Position numbers and translations under genes: made by a program. This document shows, piece after piece, positions 37,239-46,843 of a stretch of DNA of 64,000 nt. This DNA is from Caldilineaceae bacterium (GTDB lineage Bacteria > Chloroflexota > Anaerolineae > Caldilineales > Caldilineaceae): assembly GCA_022842065.1 (NCBI GenBank), contig JALHQH010000025.1:105471-169470 (forward strand), written 5' to 3'. Numbering within the stretch: the stretch's first letter is position 1; the number at the start of each line of letters is the position of its first letter. The notes under the pieces are model-generated. The model searched no databases, was not told where the DNA came from, and worked only from the letters and a program-made list of their open reading frames with translations.

Positions 37239-37958
37239 ATGGCAGAGTTAAGATACAGGCGCATTCTGCTAAAATTGGGCGGAGAAGCGCTCGCCGGCGA
37301 AGGTGGGTTCGGCATTAACCCCCACCATGCGGCCTTTCTTGCCAACAAAGTTGTACAAATTGCCAATCTTGGGGTACAGGTTGCCCTGGTGATTGGCGGG
37401 GGTAACCTCTGGCGCGGCAAGCAGGATGGGCTTGATCATGGGATGGAGCGGGTCACCGCTGATCACATGGGCATGTTGGCGACAGTAATGAATGCGTTGG
37501 CACTACAAGATGCACTAGAACGGGCAGGCGTTCCCACGCGCGTAATGACCGGCATCGAAGTCCGTGCCGTGGCCGAACCTTATATTCAGCGCCGCGCGGT
37601 ACGCCATTTGGAAAAGGGCCGGGCTGTCATCTTTGGGGCGGGCACCGGGAATCCCTATTTTACGACTGATACGGCGGCTTCGTTGCGCGCCATGGAAATT
37701 GATGCCGAAATTTTAATCAAGGCAACCAAGGTTGATGCTGTCTACGATAGCGACCCCAAACTCAACGCCGAAGCAAAGCGCTTTGAACATCTCACTTATA
37801 TCGATGCCCTTAATATGCGGGTTGGCGTTATGGACAGCACGGCGATGGCCATGTGTATGGACAACGATTTGCCCATCTGCGTGCTCAATCTGTGGCAGGA
37901 AGGTGCGCTAGAGAGTATCGTTCATGGCGAGAAGATCGGGACACTGATTACCGCCTAG
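37239..37958 (+). CDS. pyrH: Uridylate kinase (UMP kinase)
   Basis: A 239-residue enzyme of the amino-acid-kinase fold that makes UDP from UMP. It has [17 protein letters not shown] (about 10-26), NLWRGKQDG, the central [16 protein letters not shown] and the UMP/ATP site [19 protein letters not shown], then [19 protein letters not shown] precedes the ATG. UMP kinase is essential for pyrimidine nucleotide supply and is placed, as often, between tsf and frr. A 526-base gap with repeats separates it from frr. Confidence 0.96.
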   Translation: MAELRYRRILLKLGGEALAGEGGFGINPHHAAFLANKVVQIANLGVQVALVIGGGNLWRGKQDGLDHGMERVTADHMGMLATVMNALALQDALERAGVPTRVMTGIEVRAVAEPYIQRRAVRHLEKGRAVIFGAGTGNPYFTTDTAASLRAMEIDAEILIKATKVDAVYDSDPKLNAEAKRFEHLTYIDALNMRVGVMDSTAMAMCMDNDLPICVLNLWQEGALESIVHGEKIGTLITA

Positions 37959-38036
37959 AGTATTTTTGGGTTGGAGATCTGTTGGCAGTTTTTTCTCTTT
38001 CCGATTTATTTGCTAAAATATAAAATTAAGGATTAG

Positions 38037-38105
38037 GACTTACGCAATGCCCTCGCATAAGGACATAATATATCATGCCCCTACACGAGCTGGCATGCGT
38101 AAGTC
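38037..38105. repeat. Imperfect inverted repeat in the pyrH-frr gap (possible MITE)
   Basis: GACTTACGCAATGCC (38037-38051) pairs with GGCATGCGTAAGTC (38092-38105), with one bulged base. Ends of the type AGGACTTACGCA recur, from memory, at insertion sequences and MITEs. I see no transposase here. The rest of the gap, 37959-38412, holds no credible gene; AAATCGG/CCGATTT at 38367-38388 is a minor hairpin. Confidence 0.6.
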
Positions 38106-38412
38106 TCACCTATAACAGCGGTGAGTGAACTGACCAACACACTAGGTTCAGTCAGTTTGGCATTGCAATAACCAAATGTCCACCGGAAAGAGTGCAACCC
38201 CGGCAGCGTCCTTTCGCACTGTATATTGGCTTTGTCTGATAAATCGGCTATCCTCAGGTTATGCACTAGCATGAGGTGACTGTGATTAGCAGTGGTCGCG
38301 AAGCCTTTGCTCATCTAAGCAACAATCAGCCAGTGATAATCACTTCAAACCGACTGAATCAATACGAAATCGGCAGAATTACCGATTTATCTTAGATGGT
38401 CCCAACCGTTAT

Positions 38413-38468
38413 TATAATGTACATCAGGGATATTATCGCGATTGCAGCCACAATATCCCTGATGTACA
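38413..38468 (+). promoter_or_regulatory. frr promoter region with a 17-bp inverted repeat at the start point
   Basis: TATAAT at 38413-38418 is overlapped by the left arm of a perfect repeat: TGTACATCAGGGATATT at 38418-38434 and its complement at 38452-38468, 17-base loop. The expected start (about 38425) falls inside the left arm. The right arm ends just before AAAGGAG of frr. It may be an operator or a 5' mRNA hairpin. A -35 box is weak. Confidence 0.6.
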
Positions 38469-38484
38469 AAAGGAGAAGTGGAAA

Positions 38485-39042
38485 ATGATAAACGAAGTTA
38501 TGGCTGAAACTGAAGATCGCATGAAGAAGACGGTCGAATCGCTTCGGCATGATCTCCTGAGCATTCGCACCGGTCGTGCAACGCCTTCGCTTGTCGATCG
38601 GGTAATGGTTGATTACTACGGCACGCCCACTCCCCTGCAACAACTGGCAAACATTACCATCCCTGAAGCACAGTTGATCTCGATTCGGCCTTATACCCCC
38701 AAAGATATCGGGGCCATCGAAAAAGCATTGGCAAAATCCGATCTTAATCTAACCCCAAACAATGATGGTCAACAAATTCGGATTGTGATTCCAGCCTTGA
38801 ATGAAGAACGCCGCCGCGAGCTGAATAAATTGGTGGCAAAACGAGGGGAAGAAGCGCGCGTCGCCGTACGTAATGTGCGCCGTGATGCCATCAGCGATTT
38901 GCGCGAGATGGAAAAAGAAAGCATGATCTCCGAGGATGATGGCCGGCGTGCACAAGAAAAAGTGCAGGAAAAAACTGACGCCTATATCAAAAAGGTGGAA
39001 GAAGTCATCCGTGAAAAAGAAGAAGAGATCATGACAGTTTAG
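38485..39042 (+). CDS. frr: Ribosome recycling factor
   Basis: A 185-residue RRF that, with EF-G, splits the ribosome after termination. It has the three-helix-bundle pattern: [20 protein letters not shown] at the start, [19 protein letters not shown] in the beta domain, and a C-terminal helix rich in RR and [23 protein letters not shown]. The ATG at 38485 has AAAAGGAG upstream; an internal ATG at 38500 is less well placed. It has its own promoter, and a terminator lies 77 bases after its stop. Confidence 0.97.
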   Translation: MINEVMAETEDRMKKTVESLRHDLLSIRTGRATPSLVDRVMVDYYGTPTPLQQLANITIPEAQLISIRPYTPKDIGAIEKALAKSDLNLTPNNDGQQIRIVIPALNEERRRELNKLVAKRGEEARVAVRNVRRDAISDLREMEKESMISEDDGRRAQEKVQEKTDAYIKKVEEVIREKEEEIMTV

Positions 39043-39118
39043 TGCAAGTATAAGTTGCGCACTTGAGTGCGTGCGTCTGATGCGTCACCATGATAAAATG
39101 GGGTTGTTGAAAACCCAT

Positions 39119-39148
39119 GGGGTGAGTAGAGACTCACCCCTTCTTTTT
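39119..39148 (+). terminator. Rho-independent terminator after frr
   Basis: GGGGTGAGT (39119-39127) pairs with ACTCACCCC (39132-39140), loop AGAG, then TTCTTTTT. Confidence 0.9.
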
Positions 39149-39227
39149 CACCTATAACCTGAATATTACCCAAAATTGGTTGGCTTTACCCCCCTGTTTT
39201 CGCAAAGTTGTTTACTAGGGAACTGAT

Positions 39228-40019
39228 ATGTCAATACAAATGCAATATGTGAACGGTCATGCCGAAGCAAATGGTGTTATCGCCCACCGTGAAACGACAA
39301 CAGTGTGTCCGCCCCCAACACTTCCCAAACATATTGGCATCATTATGGATGGCAATGGACGTTGGGCGCTTTCGCGCGGTCTGCCACGCATTGCCGGCCA
39401 TCATGCTGGTGTGGAAAATGTGCGGCGGATTCTTAAAAAGAGCGCGGAATATGGCATTAAAGCGCTAACAATCTATGCCTTTTCCACCGAAAACTGGCGA
39501 CGGCCGGCGGAAGAAGTCAATGGCCTCATGCGCTTGTTAGGCATGACCATTCAACGTGAATTGAATGACTTGCATAAGAATGGGGTGCGGATTGTCCATA
39601 GTGGGCGGCTGGATGAGATTAATCCCCACCTGCAAAAGCAGATTCGGCATGCCGTTGATGTAACTGCCCAAAATGAACGCATTACCCTGAATGTGGCATT
39701 TAATTATGGGGGCCGGGCAGAGATTATTGATGCGATGCGGCGTGCCCTAGCCGAAGGCCTTACCCCGGAAGAATTGACCGAAGAACGCCTTGGTCGCTAT
39801 CTCTATACCAGTGATCTACCGGATCCTGATCTAATTATTCGTACCGGTGGCGAATGGCGGCTCAGCAATTTTCTCATCTGGCAAGCGGCTTATGCTGAAT
39901 ATTATGCGACTCCAGCCTACTGGCCAGACTTCGATGAGAAGGAGTTGGACAAAGCGTTACTTGAATATGGCCTACGTGAACGGCGCTTTGGTCGCGTTCT
40001 TAACAAGCACACACCCTAA
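39228..40019 (+). CDS. uppS: Undecaprenyl diphosphate synthase
   Basis: A 263-residue cis-prenyltransferase that makes the C55 lipid carrier from FPP and IPP. It has the catalytic [16 protein letters not shown] (Asp41), then [29 protein letters not shown], and the closing motif [20 protein letters not shown]. It is about 20 residues longer at the N-terminus than most members. The carrier serves the glycosyltransferases and peptidoglycan. It sits just before cdsA, as in many bacteria, with 108 bases between. Confidence 0.96.
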   Translation: MSIQMQYVNGHAEANGVIAHRETTTVCPPPTLPKHIGIIMDGNGRWALSRGLPRIAGHHAGVENVRRILKKSAEYGIKALTIYAFSTENWRRPAEEVNGLMRLLGMTIQRELNDLHKNGVRIVHSGRLDEINPHLQKQIRHAVDVTAQNERITLNVAFNYGGRAEIIDAMRRALAEGLTPEELTEERLGRYLYTSDLPDPDLIIRTGGEWRLSNFLIWQAAYAEYYATPAYWPDFDEKELDKALLEYGLRERRFGRVLNKHTP

Positions 40020-40127
40020 CTGCTCATTAACCGAAGGGGTGCAGCACGTATTATATTTACCGGTAGATTCTTTATCATGCACACTTTATGTAAATGAGCC
40101 CAATACAGAACTCATGAGCCGTCGTTT

Positions 40128-40916
40128 GTGACAACCCGCATCGCTGTTGCGCTCATTGCCTCATCGATTATTATCCTGCCGATTTGGTTCGGTGGTCCAC
40201 TCTATACCCTGGCTGCGCTGATTATCGCGCTGAGCGGTGGCTACGAGTTTTATGAGCTTTTGACGAAGGGCGGCTACCACCCAGCCCCCTTCTTAGGGCT
40301 TGTCTGGATTGCCGCGCTCGTGCTCTGTGGCCTTCAGCCCGATCTTGCCCTTCAATCCACGGTCATTAGTGCCGGCTTCGCGATTACCTTTGTTTACGCC
40401 TTCTTCCAACATGAAACGCCGATTAGTACCTGGTTGGCGACCAGTGTGGTGGCCATTTATTTGGGCCTCACGATGGCACAAGTACAGGCGATGCGTTTAT
40501 TACCGGACGGCTTGTGGTGGCTTGTGCTTGGCTTGTGGATCACGTGGACGAATGATACGGCTGCCTATTTTGTGGGTAGTACCTTGGGTCGCCGCAAGTT
40601 ATGGCCACGCCTTAGCCCCAAAAAAACCTGGGAAGGAACCATTGCCGGCTGGCTTTGCGCAGCGGTGGGTGGTGGTGTCGTCGTCGCCTTGTTACCTTTA
40701 CCGCTGAGCATTGCCAGCGGGGTTGCGATTGGCTTCTTTGGTGGTGTGCTAGGGCTGCTTGGGGATCTCTCCATTAGTGTTCTAAAACGCCAAGTGGGGG
40801 TCAAGGATTCCGGCAAACTCTTTCCTGGCCATGGCGGTATGCTTGACCGCCTTGATAGTATCCTCTTCGTACTACCCTTTGTCTACCAGGTTGCCCGCTG
40901 GGTAATTGGGCACTGA
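40128..40916 (+). CDS. cdsA: Phosphatidate cytidylyltransferase
   Basis: A 262-residue membrane enzyme that forms CDP-diacylglycerol from phosphatidate and CTP. It has about eight helices, with the family signature near the C-terminus: SPKKTWEGTIAGW, GDLSISVLKRQVGVKDSGK, FPGHGGMLDRLDSI, where Asp and Lys residues form the metal site. It starts with GTG at 40128. It follows uppS on the same strand; no dxr or M50-protease gene follows, unlike many bacteria. A minus-strand gene is convergent after 18 bases. Confidence 0.95.
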   Translation: MTTRIAVALIASSIIILPIWFGGPLYTLAALIIALSGGYEFYELLTKGGYHPAPFLGLVWIAALVLCGLQPDLALQSTVISAGFAITFVYAFFQHETPISTWLATSVVAIYLGLTMAQVQAMRLLPDGLWWLVLGLWITWTNDTAAYFVGSTLGRRKLWPRLSPKKTWEGTIAGWLCAAVGGGVVVALLPLPLSIASGVAIGFFGGVLGLLGDLSISVLKRQVGVKDSGKLFPGHGGMLDRLDSILFVLPFVYQVARWVIGH

Positions 40917-40934
40917 CAATGCCACGCCGACAAA

Positions 40935-41606
40935 TCAGGGCAACTTCTGGCGCAGTGCCATCAGATTTTCTACTGGTGAGCCTTGTTTACTAAAAACGGC
41001 ACTCCCCAATACCACGCTATTGGCACCCGAGCGGATGACATCCTCAATGGTTTGTAGATTGATCCCGCCATCAACTTGCAAATCGCAGACTGGGTTAAGT
41101 TCTTCCTGCAAACGGCGCATGCGCCGCAATTTGCTGGTCGTTGTCTCGATAAAACGCTGACCACCAAAGCCGGGATTGACACTCATCACCAGCACGAGAT
41201 CCACAAAAGGCAGAATTTCGCGCACGGACTCGACGCTGGTCGCCGGGTTCAAGGCTACCCCCACCCCACACCCTAGTTCATTAATCCGCTGCACCGTCCG
41301 GTTGAGATGCAGGCAAGCTTCCACATGGACAGTGATGCTATTTGCACCGGCAGCCACATAATCGTTTAGATAGCGATCTGGCTCATGCACCATCAGATGC
41401 ACATCTAATGGCAAGATGGTCAAGGCGCGCACCGTCTCCACAATGATGGGGCCAAAGCTAATATTGGGGACAAACATGCCATCCATGACATCAAGATGGA
41501 TTAGATCAGCACCACCGCGCTCGGCGGCGGCGATCTCGGCGGCGAGGTGGGCAAAGTTGGCGGTCAGAATCGAAGGGGCTAGTTTGACCGAGCGCTGGTT
41601 GGACAT
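40935..41606 (-). CDS. rpe: Ribulose-phosphate 3-epimerase
   Basis: A 223-residue TIM barrel interconverting ribulose-5- and xylulose-5-phosphate. Signature segments are [61 protein letters not shown] and DGGINLQTI. The catalytic Asp residues (VMDG and DGGI) and His of the metal site (HLDV, HLMV) are present. It acts in the pentose-phosphate pathway, or Calvin-type cycles in autotrophs. It stands convergent to cdsA with few bases between; the hydrolase gene at 41658 lies upstream on the same strand. Confidence 0.96.
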   Translation of the reverse strand: MSNQRSVKLAPSILTANFAHLAAEIAAAERGGADLIHLDVMDGMFVPNISFGPIIVETVRALTILPLDVHLMVHEPDRYLNDYVAAGANSITVHVEACLHLNRTVQRINELGCGVGVALNPATSVESVREILPFVDLVLVMSVNPGFGGQRFIETTTSKLRRMRRLQEELNPVCDLQVDGGINLQTIEDVIRSGANSVVLGSAVFSKQGSPVENLMALRQKLP

Positions 41607-41657
41607 GACGTGGCGATCCTCCTCAAGTACACTAGTTGCAAAGGGTGATTAATGGTT

Positions 41658-42434
41658 TTATGCCGGTGCCGAGGGCAAGAAGGCATCGATAATTTCAAGC
41701 ACTTTCCACGGTTGACGAAAGATCAAGGCGTGTGGCTGATCAGGGATAATGTGTAATTCAGCGGTGGGCAACGCTGCTGCCATTGCCGTCACCAGTTCAA
41801 CGCTAAAGAATTCGTCAGCGGCACCGTGAATGAGACAGACCGGCAATTGCCAATTGGCTAATTGATCCAAAGACAGGTTAATTGTCCGTTCAGGATCCAA
41901 TTGCCGAAAGGCCGGCAAAAGCACTTCCGCATAGTAGCCGGGAAAGTGATGTGGATCATGCAGCAAGGCGGTGGCTTCCATCCACCGGCGCCCGGCACGA
42001 AACTGCTCCGGCTTGAGTGTTTGATCAGCCGGCTCACCCGTCGGATTCGTGTGGTAGGTTGTGCTCACCAGGGTCAAACTGGCTGGTGTCACTAGCTGCT
42101 GCTGTACAAGCAGTTGTGCAATCATACCACCAGCGCTACAGCCGGCAAGGTGACCGGTCGTTGTCGCTTCGGCAGCCATCAGTTGGGCCAACTGGCGCGC
42201 AATCAACCCATAATGAAAGTCAGCCGGGTGACCATGCGAGCGCCCGTGACCAGGTAAGTCGGGCAGGAGGATCCGATAGCGTGCGCTAAGTTTGTCGAGC
42301 AGCGGTCCCCAGGCACTACGCCCTGTACTCATAAAGTTGTGCAACAAGGTCAAAGGCAATGGGGCCGGATTAGGACCGCTTGGCTCGATCACTTCATAGA
42401 AGATCGTACCCGTATCAGTCGCAAACTCAGGCAT
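41658..42434 (-). CDS. Alpha/beta-hydrolase
   Basis: A 258-residue hydrolase. The oxyanion region is [15 protein letters not shown], the nucleophile Ser lies in GCSAGGM, the acid candidate in HGAADEFF, and the His in DQPHALIF. It could be an esterase, lactonase or similar; the substrate is unknown. Its ATG is inside the last codons of the site-2 protease gene (the overlap is ATGCCTGA, eight bases), so translation is coupled. The longer frame to 42539 is a shadow of that overlap. It is otherwise a typical single-domain member. Confidence 0.9.
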   Translation of the reverse strand: MPEFATDTGTIFYEVIEPSGPNPAPLPLTLLHNFMSTGRSAWGPLLDKLSARYRILLPDLPGHGRSHGHPADFHYGLIARQLAQLMAAEATTTGHLAGCSAGGMIAQLLVQQQLVTPASLTLVSTTYHTNPTGEPADQTLKPEQFRAGRRWMEATALLHDPHHFPGYYAEVLLPAFRQLDPERTINLSLDQLANWQLPVCLIHGAADEFFSVELVTAMAAALPTAELHIIPDQPHALIFRQPWKVLEIIDAFLPSAPA

Positions 42435-43593
42435 CAGCCCCCTCCGGCCGTGCATCCCAGGTGCCATCAGTCGGTGGTGTGCCTTTGGTGCCCGCCAGCT
42501 TTGCACTGTAGACCTGAAACACTTCCGTGATATCGTCAATCGTGATCAGGCCAAGGAATTGACCATTATCCTTGATCGCGACCACACGGCTGCCGCCACC
42601 GGCCATCAATTCCCAGATCTGCGCCAGATCCTGATTAGAGGCACAGACCGGCACCTCTTCGGCACGCACCATCACATCAACAATCCGGGCATCAGCGCCA
42701 ACCTCCTTCAACCCATAGATCAGGCGTGCGCGCGTAAGCACCCCAACAAAGCGACCAGAAAGGTCCAAAACCGGATAGTCAGTCTGATAGCTATTCATAA
42801 TCAGATCGACTGCACGATCGACGCGTTCACTGGTATAGAGATTAACCGCGTTGGGGGTCAGAGCCTGGCGCGCTTTGACATTTCGCAATACGGCGCGACT
42901 TTCCACTGCTTCCTGTTCCGAGCCACCGCCGACATAGACGAAGAAAGCAATCAGCAGCAAAAAGATCTGGCCATTCAAAATGCCCCAAATGGCAAAGACA
43001 GCCGCCATTAACCGCCCGACAAAGACAGCAATCCGCGTTGCCTGCACATAGGGGATGGCAAAGGCCAGCAAGGCACGCAGCACTCTCCCGCCATCCATGG
43101 GAAAAGCCGGTAACAGGTTGAAGACGCCCAAACCGATGTTCGTAATCAGCAGGTAGAGCAACAAATTAGAGAGACCAGGCGACTGCATTTGTGTGATGAA
43201 TTGTTGTACACTCGTCAGCCCGGCAAAAGCACCGGACCACTGCGTTGGTAAAAAGAGCAACGCCGCAATGACGAAATTGACGATTGGACCAGCGATCGCA
43301 ATCAAAAATTCTTGCATCGGCTTGTCAGGCATCCGCTCCAAGCTAGCCACGCCACCAATCGGTAAGAGTGTAATGTGTGGCACGTTGATCTTGAAGTATT
43401 TGGCGACGAATGCATGGCCAAACTCATGCAAGGTGACACAAAGAAAGAGTAACATGATGACGAGCACCCCGTAGAGCGCGCCATTTAATGGGCTTTCGGC
43501 ACCACCGCTATAAATAAACGCGCCCCAAGCCAGAATCAATATAAATGACCAGTGCACTCGTACTTCAATACCTGAAACGGTAAATAGTGTCAT
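42427..43593 (-). CDS. Site-2-type M50 metalloprotease with two CBS domains
   Basis: A 388-residue intramembrane protease. The zinc site is [11 protein letters not shown] (His56, Glu57, His60), the third ligand in [16 protein letters not shown]. About six helices are followed by a CBS pair from residue 245, starting [20 protein letters not shown] and ending [14 protein letters not shown], which may sense adenosine nucleotides and control cleavage. Its start region is embedded in a 28-nt tandem repeat, with GGAG five bases before the ATG. Neighbours are the hydrolase (overlapping) and the DUF971 gene. Confidence 0.93.
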   Translation of the reverse strand: MTLFTVSGIEVRVHWSFILILAWGAFIYSGGAESPLNGALYGVLVIMLLFLCVTLHEFGHAFVAKYFKINVPHITLLPIGGVASLERMPDKPMQEFLIAIAGPIVNFVIAALLFLPTQWSGAFAGLTSVQQFITQMQSPGLSNLLLYLLITNIGLGVFNLLPAFPMDGGRVLRALLAFAIPYVQATRIAVFVGRLMAAVFAIWGILNGQIFLLLIAFFVYVGGGSEQEAVESRAVLRNVKARQALTPNAVNLYTSERVDRAVDLIMNSYQTDYPVLDLSGRFVGVLTRARLIYGLKEVGADARIVDVMVRAEEVPVCASNQDLAQIWELMAGGGSRVVAIKDNGQFLGLITIDDITEVFQVYSAKLAGTKGTPPTDGTWDARPEGADA

Positions 43594-43715
43594 TGTTACT
43601 CCTTATAATGGATAGCGTCATTGTTATTCCGCATGATGGATAGCATCATTGTTATTCCGCATGATGGATAGCATCATTGTTATTCCGCATGATGGATAGC
43701 ATCATTGTTATTCCA
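43591..43715. repeat. 28-nt tandem repeat carrying duplicated translation-start sequence
   Basis: Three exact copies of CATTGTTATTCCGCATGATG(GATAGCAT) lie at 43619-43646, 43647-43674 and 43675-43702, a diverged copy at 43591-43618, and a partial copy at 43703-43715. The first copy contains the protease gene's start codon and ribosome site (GGAGTAACAATG on the minus strand); the others read GGAATAACAATG. The last touches the stop of the DUF971 gene. No spacers, so not CRISPR. Confidence 0.95.
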
Positions 43716-44085
43716 CCAGGAATGTCTGTGGTGGGCCGGCGGGGTGACAAACTGCACAGGGACAGCTCGCACGCAATAGGGTGAAGGCATACATACCGGC
43801 GTCATGCCCATCAGTCCAGGCCAACCGGATCGCATAGTTGCCTACCAAGGTCGCATCGGCGATCTGTATACTGGGCAGTGGGCCACTGCTTAGTTTTAGG
43901 ATGTCGGTTTCCAGTGCGGCGCTACGGCGCTCTTCGCGACAGGTGGCACAGGGACAGTTGGCACGCAGCCAGCGCAAAGCAAATGAGCTGGTATGCTGAT
44001 CTGTCCACTCGATCACCAATTCACCTTTAGCGCGCTCAACGGCAATCGCTTTGGGTCTGGTCAATAAATTCAGGGCAGGATTCAC
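43708..44085 (-). CDS. DUF971 protein with two CPC-x2-C motifs
   Basis: A 125-residue protein of the DUF971/GBBH-like N-terminal family. It has WTDQHTSSFALRWLRANCPC, then a CREE tail, and a second CPCAVC near the C-terminus (ASCPCAVCHPAGPP). These Cys clusters probably bind zinc or an iron-sulfur centre; related domains are found at the start of gamma-butyrobetaine hydroxylase and in Fe-S handling proteins. The presence of two complete clusters suggests a duplicated unit (residues about 15-60 and 75-120). Its exact role is unknown. It is upstream of the protease gene on the same strand. Confidence 0.85.
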   Translation of the reverse strand: MNPALNLLTRPKAIAVERAKGELVIEWTDQHTSSFALRWLRANCPCATCREERRSAALETDILKLSSGPLPSIQIADATLVGNYAIRLAWTDGHDAGMYAFTLLRASCPCAVCHPAGPPQTFLVE

Positions 44086-44102
44086 AGAAAACTCGCTCTT
44101 GT

Positions 44103-44930
44103 TTATTTTTCAGGTTGCGTGGCAGGCAGTCGGTCTGCTTGCGGTTCAATCTCAATCTTCCCGCTATTAATATTGCCAACCATCCCCCGCAGCAGCTCAA
44201 TTGGGAGCGGGAAGATGATCGTGCTGTTATTTTCTGCGCTGATCTCGTTTAGGGTTTGCAGGTAGCGCAATTGTAATGCCCCCGGCTGGGTTGCCATGAT
44301 CTCAGCGGCCGCAGCTAATTGGCGCGCCGCCTGCATTTCACCTTCGGCGTGGATAATTTTGGCCCGTTTGTCACGTTCAGCCTCAGCCTGGCGTGCCATC
44401 GCCCGCTGCATCGACTGTGGCAGTTCCAGATCCTTGACTTCGACAACACTAACCTTGATCCCCCATGGCTCAGTCTGATCGTCAATGATTTGTTGTAGCC
44501 GACGATTGATGTCATCACGCTGGGAGAGCAGTTCGTCCAGTTCGCTTTGGCCCAGGACAGAGCGCAGCGTTGTCTGCGCGATCTGCTGTGTTGCCATCAA
44601 ATAGTTGGTGATGTTGACCACTGCCGCTACTGGATCCATCACCCGAAAGTAACAGACCGCATTGACCTTAACGGTGACATTATCGCGCGTAATTGTCTCC
44701 TGTGCCGGTATATCCAGGGTGACCACACGCAAATCAACCCGCATCATTTGGTCGACAATCGGGATAATCAAAAAGAGCCCCGGCCCCTTGGCCTTCACCA
44801 CACGCCCCAAACGAAAAACTACCCCACGTTCATATTCAGGCACAATTTTGATTGCTGACCGCAAAATCGTCAGCACCAATACCACAATAACAATTACGGC
44901 AGGTAGGTTACCGATCAGACTATCCATCAT
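44103..44930 (-). CDS. SPFH/stomatin-like (slipin) membrane protein
   Basis: A 275-residue protein with an N-terminal helix ([19 protein letters not shown]), then the SPFH domain: [29 protein letters not shown]-like [20 protein letters not shown], and a C-terminal charged coiled coil ([20 protein letters not shown]). Slipins form rings on the inner membrane and often work with NfeD-type or protease partners. No NfeD gene is adjacent, but a site-2 protease lies two genes away on the same strand. The stop is 17 bases before the DUF971 ATG. Confidence 0.92.
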   Translation of the reverse strand: MMDSLIGNLPAVIVIVVLVLTILRSAIKIVPEYERGVVFRLGRVVKAKGPGLFLIIPIVDQMMRVDLRVVTLDIPAQETITRDNVTVKVNAVCYFRVMDPVAAVVNITNYLMATQQIAQTTLRSVLGQSELDELLSQRDDINRRLQQIIDDQTEPWGIKVSVVEVKDLELPQSMQRAMARQAEAERDKRAKIIHAEGEMQAARQLAAAAEIMATQPGALQLRYLQTLNEISAENNSTIIFPLPIELLRGMVGNINSGKIEIEPQADRLPATQPEK

Positions 44931-45195
44931 GTTCCCCCATTACACACTTAGTTTGTCGATCATGTCGATCTTTCAGTAGACCACAACGCTTGTTTATAGG
45001 AAGCTCAAAATTTTCTGGCAGCGCCGCACCAAATTGGCCGATCCTGGCGGCGTAATATAATAGTCTACTAATTATTGCATAAACGAGCACGCGCGTTTGA
45101 CGCAATTGCAACTGCTTACTATGATTATGCTCTATCCAAAAGATTATGCCATTGTCATCATCCACAAACTATGAGATGGGTCACAATTAACCGCT

Positions 45196-46836
45196 ATGAA
45201 TGTTGCAAAAAATATCCGCCGTCTAACGCTGCTGCTCTCCATCGTGCTCCTGATCGGTGCGATCCTGGTATTGTTGATCCGTCAGTTGCAGCCATTAATT
45301 CAAGTCATTAGCGGGGGGCAGGGGCTGGAAGCACAGCTGCCCATCACCACCCCTGCATCCCGCCCCACCGCAACCCCAAGCACAGTGGCAGCGCAGATAA
45401 GTAACGCGACTGCCATGCCACGGGCAAGTGCCACCCGGCCACAACTTGATCAACTGCTGCAACGGACACTACAGGCGCCCCAGTTGCCGCTTTCATCAAC
45501 CCAGTCGATGGCACTGGCGACATCTACCATGACCGCGACGCGCAGCGTCACCACCACGCAGTTGACTGCAATCGTCAATGTTGATCTGGCCAACCTGCGC
45601 GAGGGGCCAGGTACAGCATACGCCGTTGTCGGCCAGTTACGGCTTCAAGAACGGGTGGCGCTGATTGCACGCAATGACGCAAGCGATTGGTGGCAGCTTT
45701 GCTGCCTTGAAGAGAACACGGAAAGCACGAATACCGCCGTGCCGCGTTGGATCAGCGCGGCGCTGGTTGAGTTGGAAGCAAATGCCACCAGCCGCCAGCA
45801 ACAATTGCCCATTGCGACGGCCGCCGCCGTGCCAACTGCGCAAGCGGTAGCCGCGGCGGCCAGCGGTAGCGGCAGTGGCGCAGGGCCTGGTTTGCCGCCA
45901 AGTGGCACTTTCAGTCCCCCCAGTGGACTCAATGGCTTGACGGGGTTGCCCCTACCAGGGCAGCGAGCAGGCGCACGACCGTTGATTGTCTGTGTCAACA
46001 ACGATCCAGCCGCCCGGCCGCAATTTGGGCTAAGCCAGGCAGATATTGTCTATGAATACCTGATGGAAGGCTATGGCATCACCCGCTTTAGTGCGATCTT
46101 TTATGGCGAGGAGGTTGGGCAAATTGGGCCGGTCCGCAGTGCCCGGCTGATCAACTATTATATGGGCGCGCTCTATGATGCGGGGCTCATCTGCTCTGGT
46201 GCCAGTGATCGCGTACGCTACAGCCTCAAACATGAAGCCCCCTTTCCCTACCTAGACATTGACCTGGATGATCCCGCCAACAGTCGCTATTCGGTCAGCA
46301 TTGGGAGCGATTACCGCACACGCCTGCGCACAAGTACAACGGGTGGCCGGCGTTGGCTGGCTGATTGGGGGATGGAACGTGCCCCCCAGTTGCGCGCACT
46401 TACGTTTGGGGCAATTAGCAGTAGTGGCAGCGCTGCGGCCACGGTTAACATTCCTTACCCCTATGGCAGCACCGTCAGTTATAGCTACGATGGTGGTAGT
46501 GGCCGCTATCTGCGCAATCTCGCCGGTACCGCGCATGTGGATGGCAACACAGGAAGCCAGGTAGCGGTAGAGAACGTGATGGTCCAGTTTGTGCCCCACG
46601 AGGCCACCGATATTGTCGAAGATAGCCTCGGTAGTACCAGCATCCGGCTCAACCTTTTCGGCAGTGGCCGCGCCCTGCTCTTTCGCGACGGACAGGCCTT
46701 TGCCGGCACCTGGCGCAGTGAGAGCCGCGGCGATCTGCCCCGCTTCTATAATGAGAGCGGCCAAGAGCTAGCCTTAAAGCCGGGGAAAAGTTGGATCAGC
46801 ATTGTGCCGGCGACGTATACCATTGGTTATCAGTAG
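45196..46836 (+). CDS. DUF3048 protein with SH3b domain, membrane-anchored
   Basis: A 546-residue protein. It has an N-terminal helix (LTLLLSIVLLIGAILVLLI), a Thr/Pro/Ala-rich linker, a bacterial SH3 domain around 115-165 (VNVDLANLREGPGTAYAVVG), a Ser/Gly/Pro linker, and a C-terminal DUF3048 region from about 250 with RPLIVCVNNDPAARPQFGLSQ and FYGEEVGQIGPVRSARL. It is extracytoplasmic. DUF3048 proteins are lipoprotein-like and of unknown enzymatic function; the SH3 domain likely binds cell wall. It stands 265 bases downstream of the divergent slipin gene and ends seven bases before a convergent GNAT gene. Confidence 0.88.
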   Translation: MNVAKNIRRLTLLLSIVLLIGAILVLLIRQLQPLIQVISGGQGLEAQLPITTPASRPTATPSTVAAQISNATAMPRASATRPQLDQLLQRTLQAPQLPLSSTQSMALATSTMTATRSVTTTQLTAIVNVDLANLREGPGTAYAVVGQLRLQERVALIARNDASDWWQLCCLEENTESTNTAVPRWISAALVELEANATSRQQQLPIATAAAVPTAQAVAAAASGSGSGAGPGLPPSGTFSPPSGLNGLTGLPLPGQRAGARPLIVCVNNDPAARPQFGLSQADIVYEYLMEGYGITRFSAIFYGEEVGQIGPVRSARLINYYMGALYDAGLICSGASDRVRYSLKHEAPFPYLDIDLDDPANSRYSVSIGSDYRTRLRTSTTGGRRWLADWGMERAPQLRALTFGAISSSGSAAATVNIPYPYGSTVSYSYDGGSGRYLRNLAGTAHVDGNTGSQVAVENVMVQFVPHEATDIVEDSLGSTSIRLNLFGSGRALLFRDGQAFAGTWRSESRGDLPRFYNESGQELALKPGKSWISIVPATYTIGYQ

Positions 46837-46843
46837 CAAGTTG

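Noticed and set aside
38081..38314. 77-codon minus-strand frame in the pyrH-frr gap
   Set aside because: No ribosome site or recognisable domain; it overlaps an inverted repeat.
37959..38412. Complete insertion sequence between pyrH and frr
   Set aside because: Only short end-like repeats exist; no transposase frame was found.
43591..43715. CRISPR array
   Set aside because: The 28-nt units are directly adjacent without spacers and no cas genes are present.
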